Part shown: positions 20,823 to 29,302 of the stretch, in pieces
Position numbering within the stretch: position 1 is the stretch's first letter
Layout of the letters: every line of letters begins with the position of its first letter
NCBI GenBank assembly: GCA_023212645.1
Contig: JALBYC010000011.1
Location: 310,001-374,000, forward strand
DNA length: 64,000 nt
Direction of reading: 5' to 3'
Source: Farysia itapuensis
Taxonomy: Eukaryota; Basidiomycota; Ustilaginomycetes; Ustilaginales; Ustilaginaceae
Position numbers and translations under genes: made by a program
Notes under the pieces: generated by a model
Told to the model about the DNA's origin: nothing
The model's database searches: none
What the model saw: only the letters and a program-made list of their open reading frames with translations

Positions 20823-22505
20823 CTAGGTTCCGATGGAGTAGACGATGTAGATGACATAGGAAGTGGTGACAGTGGCTAAGAGGAGGGTGCAACCTGCGAT
20901 GGTCCAGGATCTGATGGGTCTGCGTAGTCCGTGCGAGCGCTCTTTGTGGCTTTCGCCTGCTTCCTTTGCAATACGCTGCTTCTCATTGAGACAGAGGATC
21001 GCGCCAAAGTAGCGACGGTCGAGGAAGTGATATGCAAGACCAAAGAGGACATCGATCGATTTGAGCGCAATCAGGAGGTAGAAGACGTTACTGTACTGCG
21101 ATGTGCCTGAGGGGGTTCGGTCTTGAACGGCGCCAGTGGAGACGTCCATGATGGTGGAGCCTGCCGAGTTGAATGCCTTCCAGATGCCGAACGCTGTGCC
21201 TATCGAGACCTGACTTGGCACGAGCAGCGGGATGGAGGCGATAAAGGGGATAGCGTTGCATGCCAGCGCAAACGAGCCAAGTATCACTGGCGCCAGCGGA
21301 TGCACGTCTGAGAATCCCAGCAGCGCAAACACAAGCACCCACAGCGCCGCTGTCGCCGACACATAGTACATCCTTCGACCGAACAGGTCAAACGCCAGCC
21401 CCACCAGCGGAGTCAACACAATCGGTATCACCTGTCCCAACGAGCTCGTGTATCCTGCCGTCAGCTTCGACGTGCCCCGTGTCACCTCAACCATCTCGGC
21501 AAGGTTGGACGTATAGGCATTCACCGTTCCAGCCTGCAGCAGTTGCGACATGGCTACAAGCCAGAACGCAGCCGGCATCGCTGCAATGCTCAGCAGAATG
21601 TACTTGACATGCCTCTGTGACAGCGGCTTGAATTTGGTCACTTCGGCATTGTCCGAGGATCGTGCTGCGGCGAGGGCGACTTTGCGTCCCGTCACGACCC
21701 GCATGTTTTCAGGGAGTGAGCGTTCAAGACAGACGTACACGATGTTGAGTCCAAGCGTGACGGCGCACAGGATGGCAGAAAGCCAAAACGACCAGTACCA
21801 CTTGCCCGTCGACTCTCCGACAGGGATGGAAGACAGCTTGCCCATCAGATTGAATATCCGACCCATAGCGATGTCAAGTCCGTAGACGAAGCCCATCCAT
21901 CCTCTTCCGCCCTGAACGGAGCCACGTGACCAATGTGTGTACAGCTTGGACTGGGTCGTCTCAATCGTCGTCGATCCGAGTCCAAACACAATCTGTCCGC
22001 ACAAAATGAGCGGGAAGGACCCGATCGTGCCTCCAATCGCCCGCAACACGGTGCCAAGCAGGATAAAGCTGCTCGACCAAAGACTAGCCATGCTCGGCCC
22101 GTAGTAGTCGATAACGATACCGGAAAAGATAGGCAAGACTCCATTGATGAGCGAATCGGCCGAGGCAATGGTACCGTACCGCGCATTGGTCACACCCTTG
22201 ATCTCTTTCTTGAGGGTGCTTTTCAGAGGCGAGAGGGAGCTGCTCGCAAAGTTGCTGCCGAGTGTCAGGAAGAGGATGATGGCTAGCGCAGGGATGCGTT
22301 GCTTCCAAGCCGCGCCCACAGCGCCGATTTGAGGCTCGAGGTCCTCGTATACCCGAGTAGATTCATCACTACCAGCTCGCTCATGCTTCAGGTCGTCCTT
22401 GTCGTGAGACCATGGGGACGAGTCGCGCTCTTTGATATCCGGCGTCTCTCTTTGCGTGTCGAGATCTGTGGACTGATTTCGGAGCAGTACAGGAGGAGTA
22501 GACAT
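20823..22505 (-). CDS. Major facilitator transporter, MFSD1-like
   Basis: 560 residues from the ATG at 22505; longer reading needs a non-ATG start. The cytosolic N-terminal 75 residues are charged, then about twelve hydrophobic helices follow. Signatures of this MFS branch include ILFLTLGSNFASSSLSPLKS, a first-half SADSLINGVLPIFSGIVIDY with GVLPIFSG, and in the second half GYTSSLGQVIPIVLTPLVGL followed by FDLFGRR. MFSD1 proteins of animals are lysosomal dipeptide exporters; the fungal substrate is not established. The C-terminus RSWTIAGCTLLLATVTTSYV is one more helix. Convergent with the ubiquitin hydrolase gene, 116 bp away. Confidence 0.72.
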   Translation of the reverse strand: MSTPPVLLRNQSTDLDTQRETPDIKERDSSPWSHDKDDLKHERAGSDESTRVYEDLEPQIGAVGAAWKQRIPALAIILFLTLGSNFASSSLSPLKSTLKKEIKGVTNARYGTIASADSLINGVLPIFSGIVIDYYGPSMASLWSSSFILLGTVLRAIGGTIGSFPLILCGQIVFGLGSTTIETTQSKLYTHWSRGSVQGGRGWMGFVYGLDIAMGRIFNLMGKLSSIPVGESTGKWYWSFWLSAILCAVTLGLNIVYVCLERSLPENMRVVTGRKVALAAARSSDNAEVTKFKPLSQRHVKYILLSIAAMPAAFWLVAMSQLLQAGTVNAYTSNLAEMVEVTRGTSKLTAGYTSSLGQVIPIVLTPLVGLAFDLFGRRMYYVSATAALWVLVFALLGFSDVHPLAPVILGSFALACNAIPFIASIPLLVPSQVSIGTAFGIWKAFNSAGSTIMDVSTGAVQDRTPSGTSQYSNVFYLLIALKSIDVLFGLAYHFLDRRYFGAILCLNEKQRIAKEAGESHKERSHGLRRPIRSWTIAGCTLLLATVTTSYVIYIVYSIGT

Positions 22506-22985
22506 TTTTGGACGAATACGAGGGCGGAACCTTTCAGCATGCAAGACGACTTTATGTATGGACAAGGGGACAAGGCAGCTGTCCGACGCAGAGAAGAGAG
22601 TTTTCACCAAAGCGCGATCCAGCCGAACACAATCTGATTAGATCACACAAGAGCCAGACATGTGATCGCAGCTACTGCACCGCCCAAGCGGCTTTGACAC
22701 GCATGGAAAAGGGCTAACACGGGAGGAATAGGGACGGTGAACCTATCAGATCGCACTTCAATCTGATAGCGAAATTGGACAGCTGCATGTCCAGTTCGAG
22801 ATTCTGATTGGGCCTTGACGCGTGCTTCCTGCACAACATTTCGCTTGGCAAACTTTTGCCATTGCACGGCCGGTCAAGTCAACGGTGGATCAGAGCGAGA
22901 TCCGCTCCGTGCCGGCCCGAACTTCTCCTCACAGCCGTCCTTAGGCTTGATGTTGTTTGTATTGCATGGCAAAAAAGGAGGAAAA
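22506..22985. other. Intergenic: MFS transporter promoter and GH51 3' end
   Basis: 480 bases, both neighbours on the minus strand. No gene or clear element seen. Confidence 0.4.
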
Positions 22986-25007
22986 TCAGTTGTATGGGAC
23001 GGTAAAGACGGTCAAGGAGTAAGCAGGCAGAGTCAACGACAGACTGTGGTCGTTCTGCAGAGAACTCGATGGAAGAGAGCTCATAGCCGGAGTGATCGCA
23101 TTTGGGCTACTAATTGTGTTGGCAGCCTGTGGATTCGAGCCCTTCATCTGCCAGACAGTGGCAGACGAGGTAGAGAACTTCTTTGACTGATTGTCCAGAC
23201 GCACCGAGACAGTCTTTGCAGCTGCGTTGGTGTTGACGAGCTTCATGATCATCTTACTGCCGTCGCTGGTGGTGCCGAATGAGTGATAGATCTTGGAACT
23301 GTTGGTGGAAACAGACGGGCTAGACGAGTGAATGGAAGCGATAGCATTGTTACCAAAGGCGTACTGCGAGTAATATGATGTCGACTTGACCATCTGGTTG
23401 GGCGTAAAGGAGAGCATGTCGGGTGTCCACTGCGTCAGGTTGGGTCCTTCGTTCATAAAGATAGGAGCGTAAGCAGCGCTGTGGTACACGTCACCATTAC
23501 GCTCGGCTCCGCAAAGGAAGGCACTCTCAGCCAGAGCGCCAATAAGGGTAGGGTGCTGCAGACGTCCCGGTCCGCCGTACAGATCAGTATCGTGCGTCAG
23601 GCCCGAGTTGATGACAGCGTACTCAAGCTCCCAGACGTTTACGTCTCGACTGGTGGAATCCATCGAGTCGGCAAAGGCAAGCATACCATCGGGTGTGTCG
23701 TACATGTGGTTGTCGACGTCTTTGGCGCCCTGGACACCGTTGAGAAGCGTAGAGGCGATCAGATTAAGATTGGGGAACTCCTTACTGATAGCGTCCGCGA
23801 ATGCTTTCCATCGATAAGGACCGTAAGTGTTGACTGCTGCTCCGAGCCAGTCCTCGTTGCCAATTTCAATGTGTTGAAGCTGGTAGGGCTGAGATCGTCC
23901 GTAGCTCGCTCGCAAACTGGCCCATTTGCCGCTGGTGTCGGTCAGAAAGTGCAGCTGATCGAGCGCTGACTGGATGTAGGGCTCGAGGTCAGATGCAGAG
24001 ACAGCCTTGCCATTGAGTGAGTAGCCAGCGTAAATTCCGAGGACCGCTTGAGCACCCCACTTTTCGGTCAGGTCCATGAGCTCCATGAGACCAAGCCCTT
24101 CTGTGTTCCAGCTTTCGGTCCAGGTGGGTGTCCGGCCTGGACGGTTTTTGAGATCGCCTACTGCGTTGGTCCAATTGAATGCAGCTGGGATGGTGTTGCC
24201 CTCCAGATCATTACCGCCGGGTAGACGCACATAGACCGGCTTAATGTCTGCCAGAGCCTGAGCGAGATCCTGTCGAGCGACCGTACCTTTCCAGGTAGGG
24301 GGCAGCAGCGACACAAGGTTGAGCTGAAGGCCGTCACCGCACCCCTGAGCGGTCTGGATGGCAAACACGTTGCTGTTGGATCCGGTTGAGGAGGAAGGGG
24401 TAAAAGTGGCTGAGAACTGCTTCCACTCGGAAGTCAAGGCTAGACTCATGGTCTGCTCGACAAATGTCTTGCTGTAATCATCGCTGTACAGGCCGACTTT
24501 TACACTGGTCGTCTCAGTCTTTCCGGAAGGGGAACGGGCGTAGAACTTCAGGCTATATGCCTGCTGCTGAACTGGGATGCCTGCAAAGCCGGAGTTGGCA
24601 ATGCCGCAAGACGACTTTGAGTTCGAGCTGGAAGCGGACACAACAGCGCTTTGAGGCAAAGCCGAAGATAGCGGGTTCTGATGGCTGAGCGACAGCTTGG
24701 AGTTGCTTCCGACCGCAGACCAGCAGGCAAGGGTGCCTTCACCCAGCACATCGTTCGGGTCACTGCCAGGCGTGGTGTCTTGGAAAGCCCGATTCCTGAT
24801 TAATTCTGCATAAAGACCACCATCTGTTCCGGAGTTGATGTTGGTCTCGATGAATGCGCCGAGACCAAAATTGCTCTTAGTGGAAGGGCTTGAGCTGACC
24901 TTGTACGACACGGCAGGTGCAGCTGTGGGTGCTGCAGCGACCTCAGTGAGACCTGAAGCACTAAGCGCCAGCGCTAGCGCCACCCAAGAAAAGGAGAAGT
25001 TCTTCAT
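22986..25007 (-). CDS. Secreted alpha-L-arabinofuranosidase, GH51
   Basis: Releases arabinose from arabinoxylan and arabinan in plant cell walls. 673 residues with a signal peptide (MKNFSFSWVALALALSASGL, then TEVAAAP). The N-terminal part contains the SNFGLGAFIETNINSGTDGG motif typical of GH51, then a carbohydrate-binding-like beta region, then the (beta/alpha)8 barrel. The acid/base is Glu385 in HIEIGNEDWLG; the nucleophile is most likely Glu462 in NVWELEYAV. A C-terminal beta domain follows (LPAYSLTVFTVPYN). Length and motif order match fungal GH51. Such an enzyme fits a plant-associated lifestyle. Confidence 0.92.
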   Translation of the reverse strand: MKNFSFSWVALALALSASGLTEVAAAPTAAPAVSYKVSSSPSTKSNFGLGAFIETNINSGTDGGLYAELIRNRAFQDTTPGSDPNDVLGEGTLACWSAVGSNSKLSLSHQNPLSSALPQSAVVSASSSNSKSSCGIANSGFAGIPVQQQAYSLKFYARSPSGKTETTSVKVGLYSDDYSKTFVEQTMSLALTSEWKQFSATFTPSSSTGSNSNVFAIQTAQGCGDGLQLNLVSLLPPTWKGTVARQDLAQALADIKPVYVRLPGGNDLEGNTIPAAFNWTNAVGDLKNRPGRTPTWTESWNTEGLGLMELMDLTEKWGAQAVLGIYAGYSLNGKAVSASDLEPYIQSALDQLHFLTDTSGKWASLRASYGRSQPYQLQHIEIGNEDWLGAAVNTYGPYRWKAFADAISKEFPNLNLIASTLLNGVQGAKDVDNHMYDTPDGMLAFADSMDSTSRDVNVWELEYAVINSGLTHDTDLYGGPGRLQHPTLIGALAESAFLCGAERNGDVYHSAAYAPIFMNEGPNLTQWTPDMLSFTPNQMVKSTSYYSQYAFGNNAIASIHSSSPSVSTNSSKIYHSFGTTSDGSKMIMKLVNTNAAAKTVSVRLDNQSKKFSTSSATVWQMKGSNPQAANTISSPNAITPAMSSLPSSSLQNDHSLSLTLPAYSLTVFTVPYN

Positions 25008-25999
25008 GTTGAGGGATTGGGTAGGACGATTGCTGGCTCACCCAAACCTTTTGAGTAAACGTCGTTTTTATACGGCCAGACCATGGCTCTCACCACTACG
25101 CTGCTGTGCAAGACCTATCGGTATGGGGTAGAACAACAAGATCCGGGAATCTAGTGCCCCACTGGATGCAGCGGATGTCGCTTGGTAGCCGAGATCCAAA
25201 GAAGTGGCATGGTCTTCCAGTATCACACATCTCGGTCCGGCTCTTCTGCCAGACCCATTCGGGAATCATTCCGCTGATACATTGTCGATCAACTTTCGAG
25301 CTTCCGTACAGCCCGCCTCCCGCACAACCCGCCTCTAAGAACCATTTGACTCATGTCACGGAACAGCAGCATCGACATGTGGAAGTAGACACCGGTGACA
25401 CGAAGCTTCACTCAGAAGAGCGGGGCCACGAATCAAATGTACGATGCACCGCATGCGCAAGCCCGAGCATGTTCGCAAATGAACAACACATCTAGATGCG
25501 GAAAGGATGCCTGCGAGCCGTAGCGTCGAAGTGTGAATGCGGGGGGAAAGGGCAAGGAGGAAAGACACCGACCGGCGAATGTCGAATTACGCGCATTGAC
25601 GCTAACGAAGCTCGGCAGCAAGGGCGCGGCACGGTAAACTTTACCCCACCTTGATTCGGCCTACACTGCTACCTCGGCAAGTGCGGCAGCGAAGGCTAAA
25701 CTTGCTGCGCTCTCCTCCAAGACCCTGACCGGCAATCTCGTCAAGGAAGAAACCTGTTGTCGTTACTCGTTTCCCAGACAGGTGGTTCTTGTTGATTGGC
25801 TTAGGAGTTAGAGGTAGCCTGTGGTGCGGCAATGTAATTGACTCGGCCGATTGTGTATTAGCTGCTCTAACAACCCAAACGTGCACAGCCATTTTGCACT
25901 TGGCGCAAGTCGCATCCTCCACACAGTGCACACACCCACAGTCGCAAGAACGATCTCACCTCTGCTCTCCGTCATCCGTGTCTAGCATCTCACACAAGT
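25008..25999. promoter_or_regulatory. Divergent intergenic region GH51 / verprolin
   Basis: 992 bases between divergent starts. I find no gene and no carbon-repressor-type cluster that I can defend. CA-rich sequence (cacacagtgcacacacccaca) sits near 25920 just upstream of the verprolin start. Confidence 0.4.
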
Positions 26000-27277
26000 A
26001 TGAACAACGATCTGCTAGCATCGATCCAAAAGGGAAAAGGCTTGAAGAAGGCGGTGACGAATGACCGTTCAGCCCCTCTTGTCGAAGGCGCCGCTGGTGC
26101 CGGCGGCGGTGGTGGTGGTGGTGGCAGCAGCATCGTCAAGTCTGGTAGCGCTGGTGGAGGGGGAGGCCCTGCTCTTGGAGGCCCTCCCAATCTAGGAGGG
26201 CTGTTTGCTGGTGGCATGCCCAAACTCAAGCCAAGTGGATCTGGACCACCTGCTGTCAACTCTTCCTTAGGCAAACCTCCGGCGAGACCGGGAGCCAGTG
26301 CGCCTCGTGCTCCTCCTCCGCCGTCTGCAGCCGCCCCTCCGCCCCCGCCGCCTCCTGCATCCGCTCGTCCAGCTCCACCGAGAGGACCGCCTCCTCCGCC
26401 TTCTGCAGCTGCACCTTCGCTGCCCAACCGAGGCGTACCTCCTCCTCCTGGCCGACCCTCCCCTGCTGCCGCCGGAGCGCCGCAGGCACCACCTCCGCCT
26501 CCTCCACCGCCTTCGTCTTCTGTTCCAGCGCCGCCAAAAAGACCAGGTGGAGCTGCTCCTCCCCCTCCTCCACCTGGTCCGCGACCAAATCTGGGTGCAC
26601 CTGCTCCTCCGCCTCCGCCTCCCGGCAGGCCGGCAGCCAGTGTGCCGCCTCCTCCTTCAAGACCGAGCCCAGCTGCAGCTGCGCCGCCGCCGCCGCCCCC
26701 TCCTCCTTCGCGGCCATCGGGTGCTGTACCTCCCCCTCCTCCTCCCCCTCCAGCGACCTCGTCGCCGGCAGCCCCTTCGAGAATCATGCCCGCACCACCC
26801 TCGGCGCCTGCGTCGCCTTCGCCTGCAACTTCTGCACCAGCCACACCTAGACGTGGTGCAGCACCGCCTCCCCCACCCAGTCGTACGCCGGGATCTCCAG
26901 CAGCACCGCCGCCTCCGCCCCCAGGTCGAGCTCCTCCGCCGGCGCGCGCACCACCGCCGCCAGCCGCAGCCGCAGCTCCGCCAGCCCGTGTACCCCCGCC
27001 TCCTGTCGCTGCACCGCCTGTTGCATCCTCCATCGCCGCAGCTCCTCCGTCCAGAGCCACCAGCTCCAGCTTCGCCCCGCCTCCGCGTGCCAACGGTCCT
27101 GCTTCCTCCGGTAACCGTGCACCATCCCCACCTCCGACTTCTGGCTCACTCACTTTCTCCCCTTCGTCCGCGTTTCCGCCCCCTCGCGGTTTCAACTCCT
27201 CGGCAGCGTCTCAACATCGCTACCCCAGCGGAGCTTCCAAGGGCACTACGTTTGACTTCAAATCTCTCGCTGCCTAA
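26000..27277 (+). CDS. VRP1: Verprolin/WIP-type actin regulator
   Basis: 425 residues. The N-terminus is a WH2 actin-binding motif (LLASIQKGKGLKKAVTNDRS, residues about 5-24) placed exactly as in yeast Vrp1 and WIP. It is followed by a Gly-rich linker and then about 300 residues of polyproline blocks (APPPPPPP types) that bind profilin and SH3 domains. The C-terminus ends TTFDFKSLAA; I do not see the canonical WASP-binding motif, which may be diverged. The protein acts with WASP/Las17 and Arp2/3 at endocytic actin patches. The repetitive C/G-rich coding creates a long open frame on the opposite strand, which I regard as spurious. Confidence 0.85.
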   Translation: MNNDLLASIQKGKGLKKAVTNDRSAPLVEGAAGAGGGGGGGGSSIVKSGSAGGGGGPALGGPPNLGGLFAGGMPKLKPSGSGPPAVNSSLGKPPARPGASAPRAPPPPSAAAPPPPPPPASARPAPPRGPPPPPSAAAPSLPNRGVPPPPGRPSPAAAGAPQAPPPPPPPPSSSVPAPPKRPGGAAPPPPPPGPRPNLGAPAPPPPPPGRPAASVPPPPSRPSPAAAAPPPPPPPPSRPSGAVPPPPPPPPATSSPAAPSRIMPAPPSAPASPSPATSAPATPRRGAAPPPPPSRTPGSPAAPPPPPPGRAPPPARAPPPPAAAAAPPARVPPPPVAAPPVASSIAAAPPSRATSSSFAPPPRANGPASSGNRAPSPPPTSGSLTFSPSSAFPPPRGFNSSAASQHRYPSGASKGTTFDFKSLAA

Positions 27278-27340
27278 AGCATCGAGCACCAGATGAGAAA
27301 CAACAACTCTAGCTACGAAAGTGAATAAATTAGGTACATG

Positions 27341-28939
27341 CTATGCGGTGGTGGGCTGGTAGGTGGGGATGGCTTCCTCGACTCGTTGCTTTTTCTCAGC
27401 TCCCGTGCGATCTTGTGCTTCTGCGCTGTCCGACCTTGGCCGAGTTGAGGCGGTATTGAGGGCATTTGCTGCCTCGGCCCGTATCTGAATGTCGTGTATG
27501 GGAACGACTGCGTCGGGATCTGTAGGTTTCCCGGCTTTGGTCTCGGCGACTCTCTCGGCGCGTGCTTTCTTAGCCTCTGCGTTGGCTTCGGTTTCTTGCG
27601 GTGTGGAGTTTGCGACCAAGGGTGGACGGAAGTAAGGCTGGACAAGCCAGTGAGGGATGTATGCTGGACGGTGAGGGTCAGGATTGGAGGCATCGGCTGG
27701 TGTCAAGTGTGAAACAGAGCCCGGAAGCGGGGGATCTGGCTGTTGTTGCCACTTGACATCGGCAATGTCGAGAGCCAGTCTCTGCTCGAGTTCGTTGACA
27801 AAGGCACGGAAGCTGGAAACACGCGCCTCGCCCTTTGCCTTGTCGTCAAACCGACTATTGCCCAGCACGGCACGCAGATCTCGATGCACTTCAAGCGCCG
27901 GACGACAGAGACGGAAAAAGTGGCCCTTGATGGCACTGCTCCGCGTTGGCGTCTTAAGCTTGGCCGCGATATCAAGATACTCGTGTGCCATCTGCGCGAG
28001 CGAGGCAAACGGAAGCTCTGGTGCGTTGGGGAACATCTTGCTCGGCTCGCTCGGCATCTGATCGAGAAAGATGGCAGGATTGTACAGGTTGCCCTCTGCG
28101 CTCATGACTCCATCTGCTGTAGTGCGTTGTAGAGCATCTTTCCAGTCTTGCTGGTATAGAACATTGCCGTTGGCAAACACGGGAACGCTGACGGCTTCTT
28201 TCACCGCCTTGATCTTGATCCAGTCAGCTAGACCTGTCTTGTGGCCCTTCATCTCGCGTGTGCGTCCATGAACGGTAATGATCTGCGCACCGGCCCTTTC
28301 CAGCATCCGAGCGTAGGCAACTGATTTTTCCACCGACTCATACACTCGCATCTTTGCAGTGACGGGCACCTTGAGATTGAGGTGCAGAATGTTGATCATG
28401 GAGAAGATCAGGGGCCAATCCTCCATCAGAAAGGAGCCATAGTGACCACGACGAGCAATGTGCTGTGGACAGCCGAGATTCAGGTCGACACCGCTGCATC
28501 GATCCTGCACCGCTTCGGCAGCTTCGAGCAGCGTCTTTGGGTCGTTGGAGCAGAATTGGACGAGCAAAGGTCGGTCCGTGTCCGTGGATGCACCCGTCGC
28601 CTGCTCGTCGAGCAGCGAATCGAGCAAAAGCGCACCCTCTTCTCCCATACTCCTGTTGAAAAGATCCTCTCGGTTCTTGCTGCTCCGCTGCGTGAAGATC
28701 TTGGCGTTGATCATGGGTGTGTAGACCAGATCTGCGCCGTACCGCCGACTAAGCACTCGCCACGCTAGCTCGGACTGGTCCACCATGGGAGCCACGACAC
28801 GTTTGGGTGAGCCCATAGACCTGTAAAAGTCCCATGATGCCAGTTTCTCGTATTTGGGCGTGCCAGTCGGCGGAAAAGAGCCAAGCTCTGGCACAAGAAC
28901 AGGACCAATGTCGGTCGAAACAGCCACAGCTTCGGGCAT
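27341..28939 (-). CDS. DUS1: tRNA-dihydrouridine synthase, Dus1-type
   Basis: FMN/NADPH enzyme that reduces U16/U17 in tRNA D-loops. 532 residues from ATG 28939. Signatures: RVVAPMVDQSELAWRVLSRR (FMN site start), VYTPMINAKIF, PLLVQFCSNDP, DLNLGCPQHIARRGHYGSFL with catalytic Cys157, PVTAKMRVYE, ITVHGRTREMKG (substrate/FMN His) and VFANGNVL, then DGVMSAEGNLYNP. The C-terminal 130 residues are charged and disordered. The frame stays open 200 bases upstream without an ATG and encodes a basic, hydroxylated stretch (see findings). Divergent from HOM3. Confidence 0.9.
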   Translation of the reverse strand: MPEAVAVSTDIGPVLVPELGSFPPTGTPKYEKLASWDFYRSMGSPKRVVAPMVDQSELAWRVLSRRYGADLVYTPMINAKIFTQRSSKNREDLFNRSMGEEGALLLDSLLDEQATGASTDTDRPLLVQFCSNDPKTLLEAAEAVQDRCSGVDLNLGCPQHIARRGHYGSFLMEDWPLIFSMINILHLNLKVPVTAKMRVYESVEKSVAYARMLERAGAQIITVHGRTREMKGHKTGLADWIKIKAVKEAVSVPVFANGNVLYQQDWKDALQRTTADGVMSAEGNLYNPAIFLDQMPSEPSKMFPNAPELPFASLAQMAHEYLDIAAKLKTPTRSSAIKGHFFRLCRPALEVHRDLRAVLGNSRFDDKAKGEARVSSFRAFVNELEQRLALDIADVKWQQQPDPPLPGSVSHLTPADASNPDPHRPAYIPHWLVQPYFRPPLVANSTPQETEANAEAKKARAERVAETKAGKPTDPDAVVPIHDIQIRAEAANALNTASTRPRSDSAEAQDRTGAEKKQRVEEAIPTYQPTTA

Positions 28940-29302
28940 TGTCGCAAAGAATCGTCTCGAAAAGGATGTGAGGCAAGGCCGAGCAGCAGCCAGGAAGCAG
29001 CTACCCAGAGAAAGCGATATAATGTCGAGACAGCGTCCGTCCTGCAGCGGCAAAGAGGAGGCAGAAGTTGCGAGAGCAAAAGTTACAAAGCCATGTCGAG
29101 GTTCGAAATTCAAGGTTTGACGTTTTGTTTGGTGGCACAAAAATCTTGTCTCGTACGGAAAGAAGATCGTGAGAGGTGTGTGAGGATTGAGGAACGAGTC
29201 ACAGTCACAGAGTCACAGTCACAGTCACGAGTCAGAATCCTGCGGGCCAGAATAGCAACTTCTTCTCAACTATACCCTTCAGACCTCAGCAGACGCTTTG
29301 CA
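28940..29302. promoter_or_regulatory. Divergent promoter DUS1 / HOM3 with three GAGTCA elements
   Basis: A hexanucleotide-like repeat of agtcac units spans about 29195-29235 and contains GAGTCA at 29196-29201, 29210-29215 and 29229-29234. On the minus strand these read TGACTC, the core of the Gcn4/CpcA bZIP site that controls amino-acid biosynthesis genes in fungi. They lie 69-107 bp upstream of the aspartate kinase start. The site identity is by sequence; binding is inferred. Confidence 0.5.

Noticed and set aside
25990..27195. 401-codon open frame antisense to verprolin, Gly-rich
   Set aside because: It is the complement of polyproline codons; stops are rare on the other strand of C/G-rich repeats. 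No domain, and verprolin with its WH2 is clear on the plus strand.
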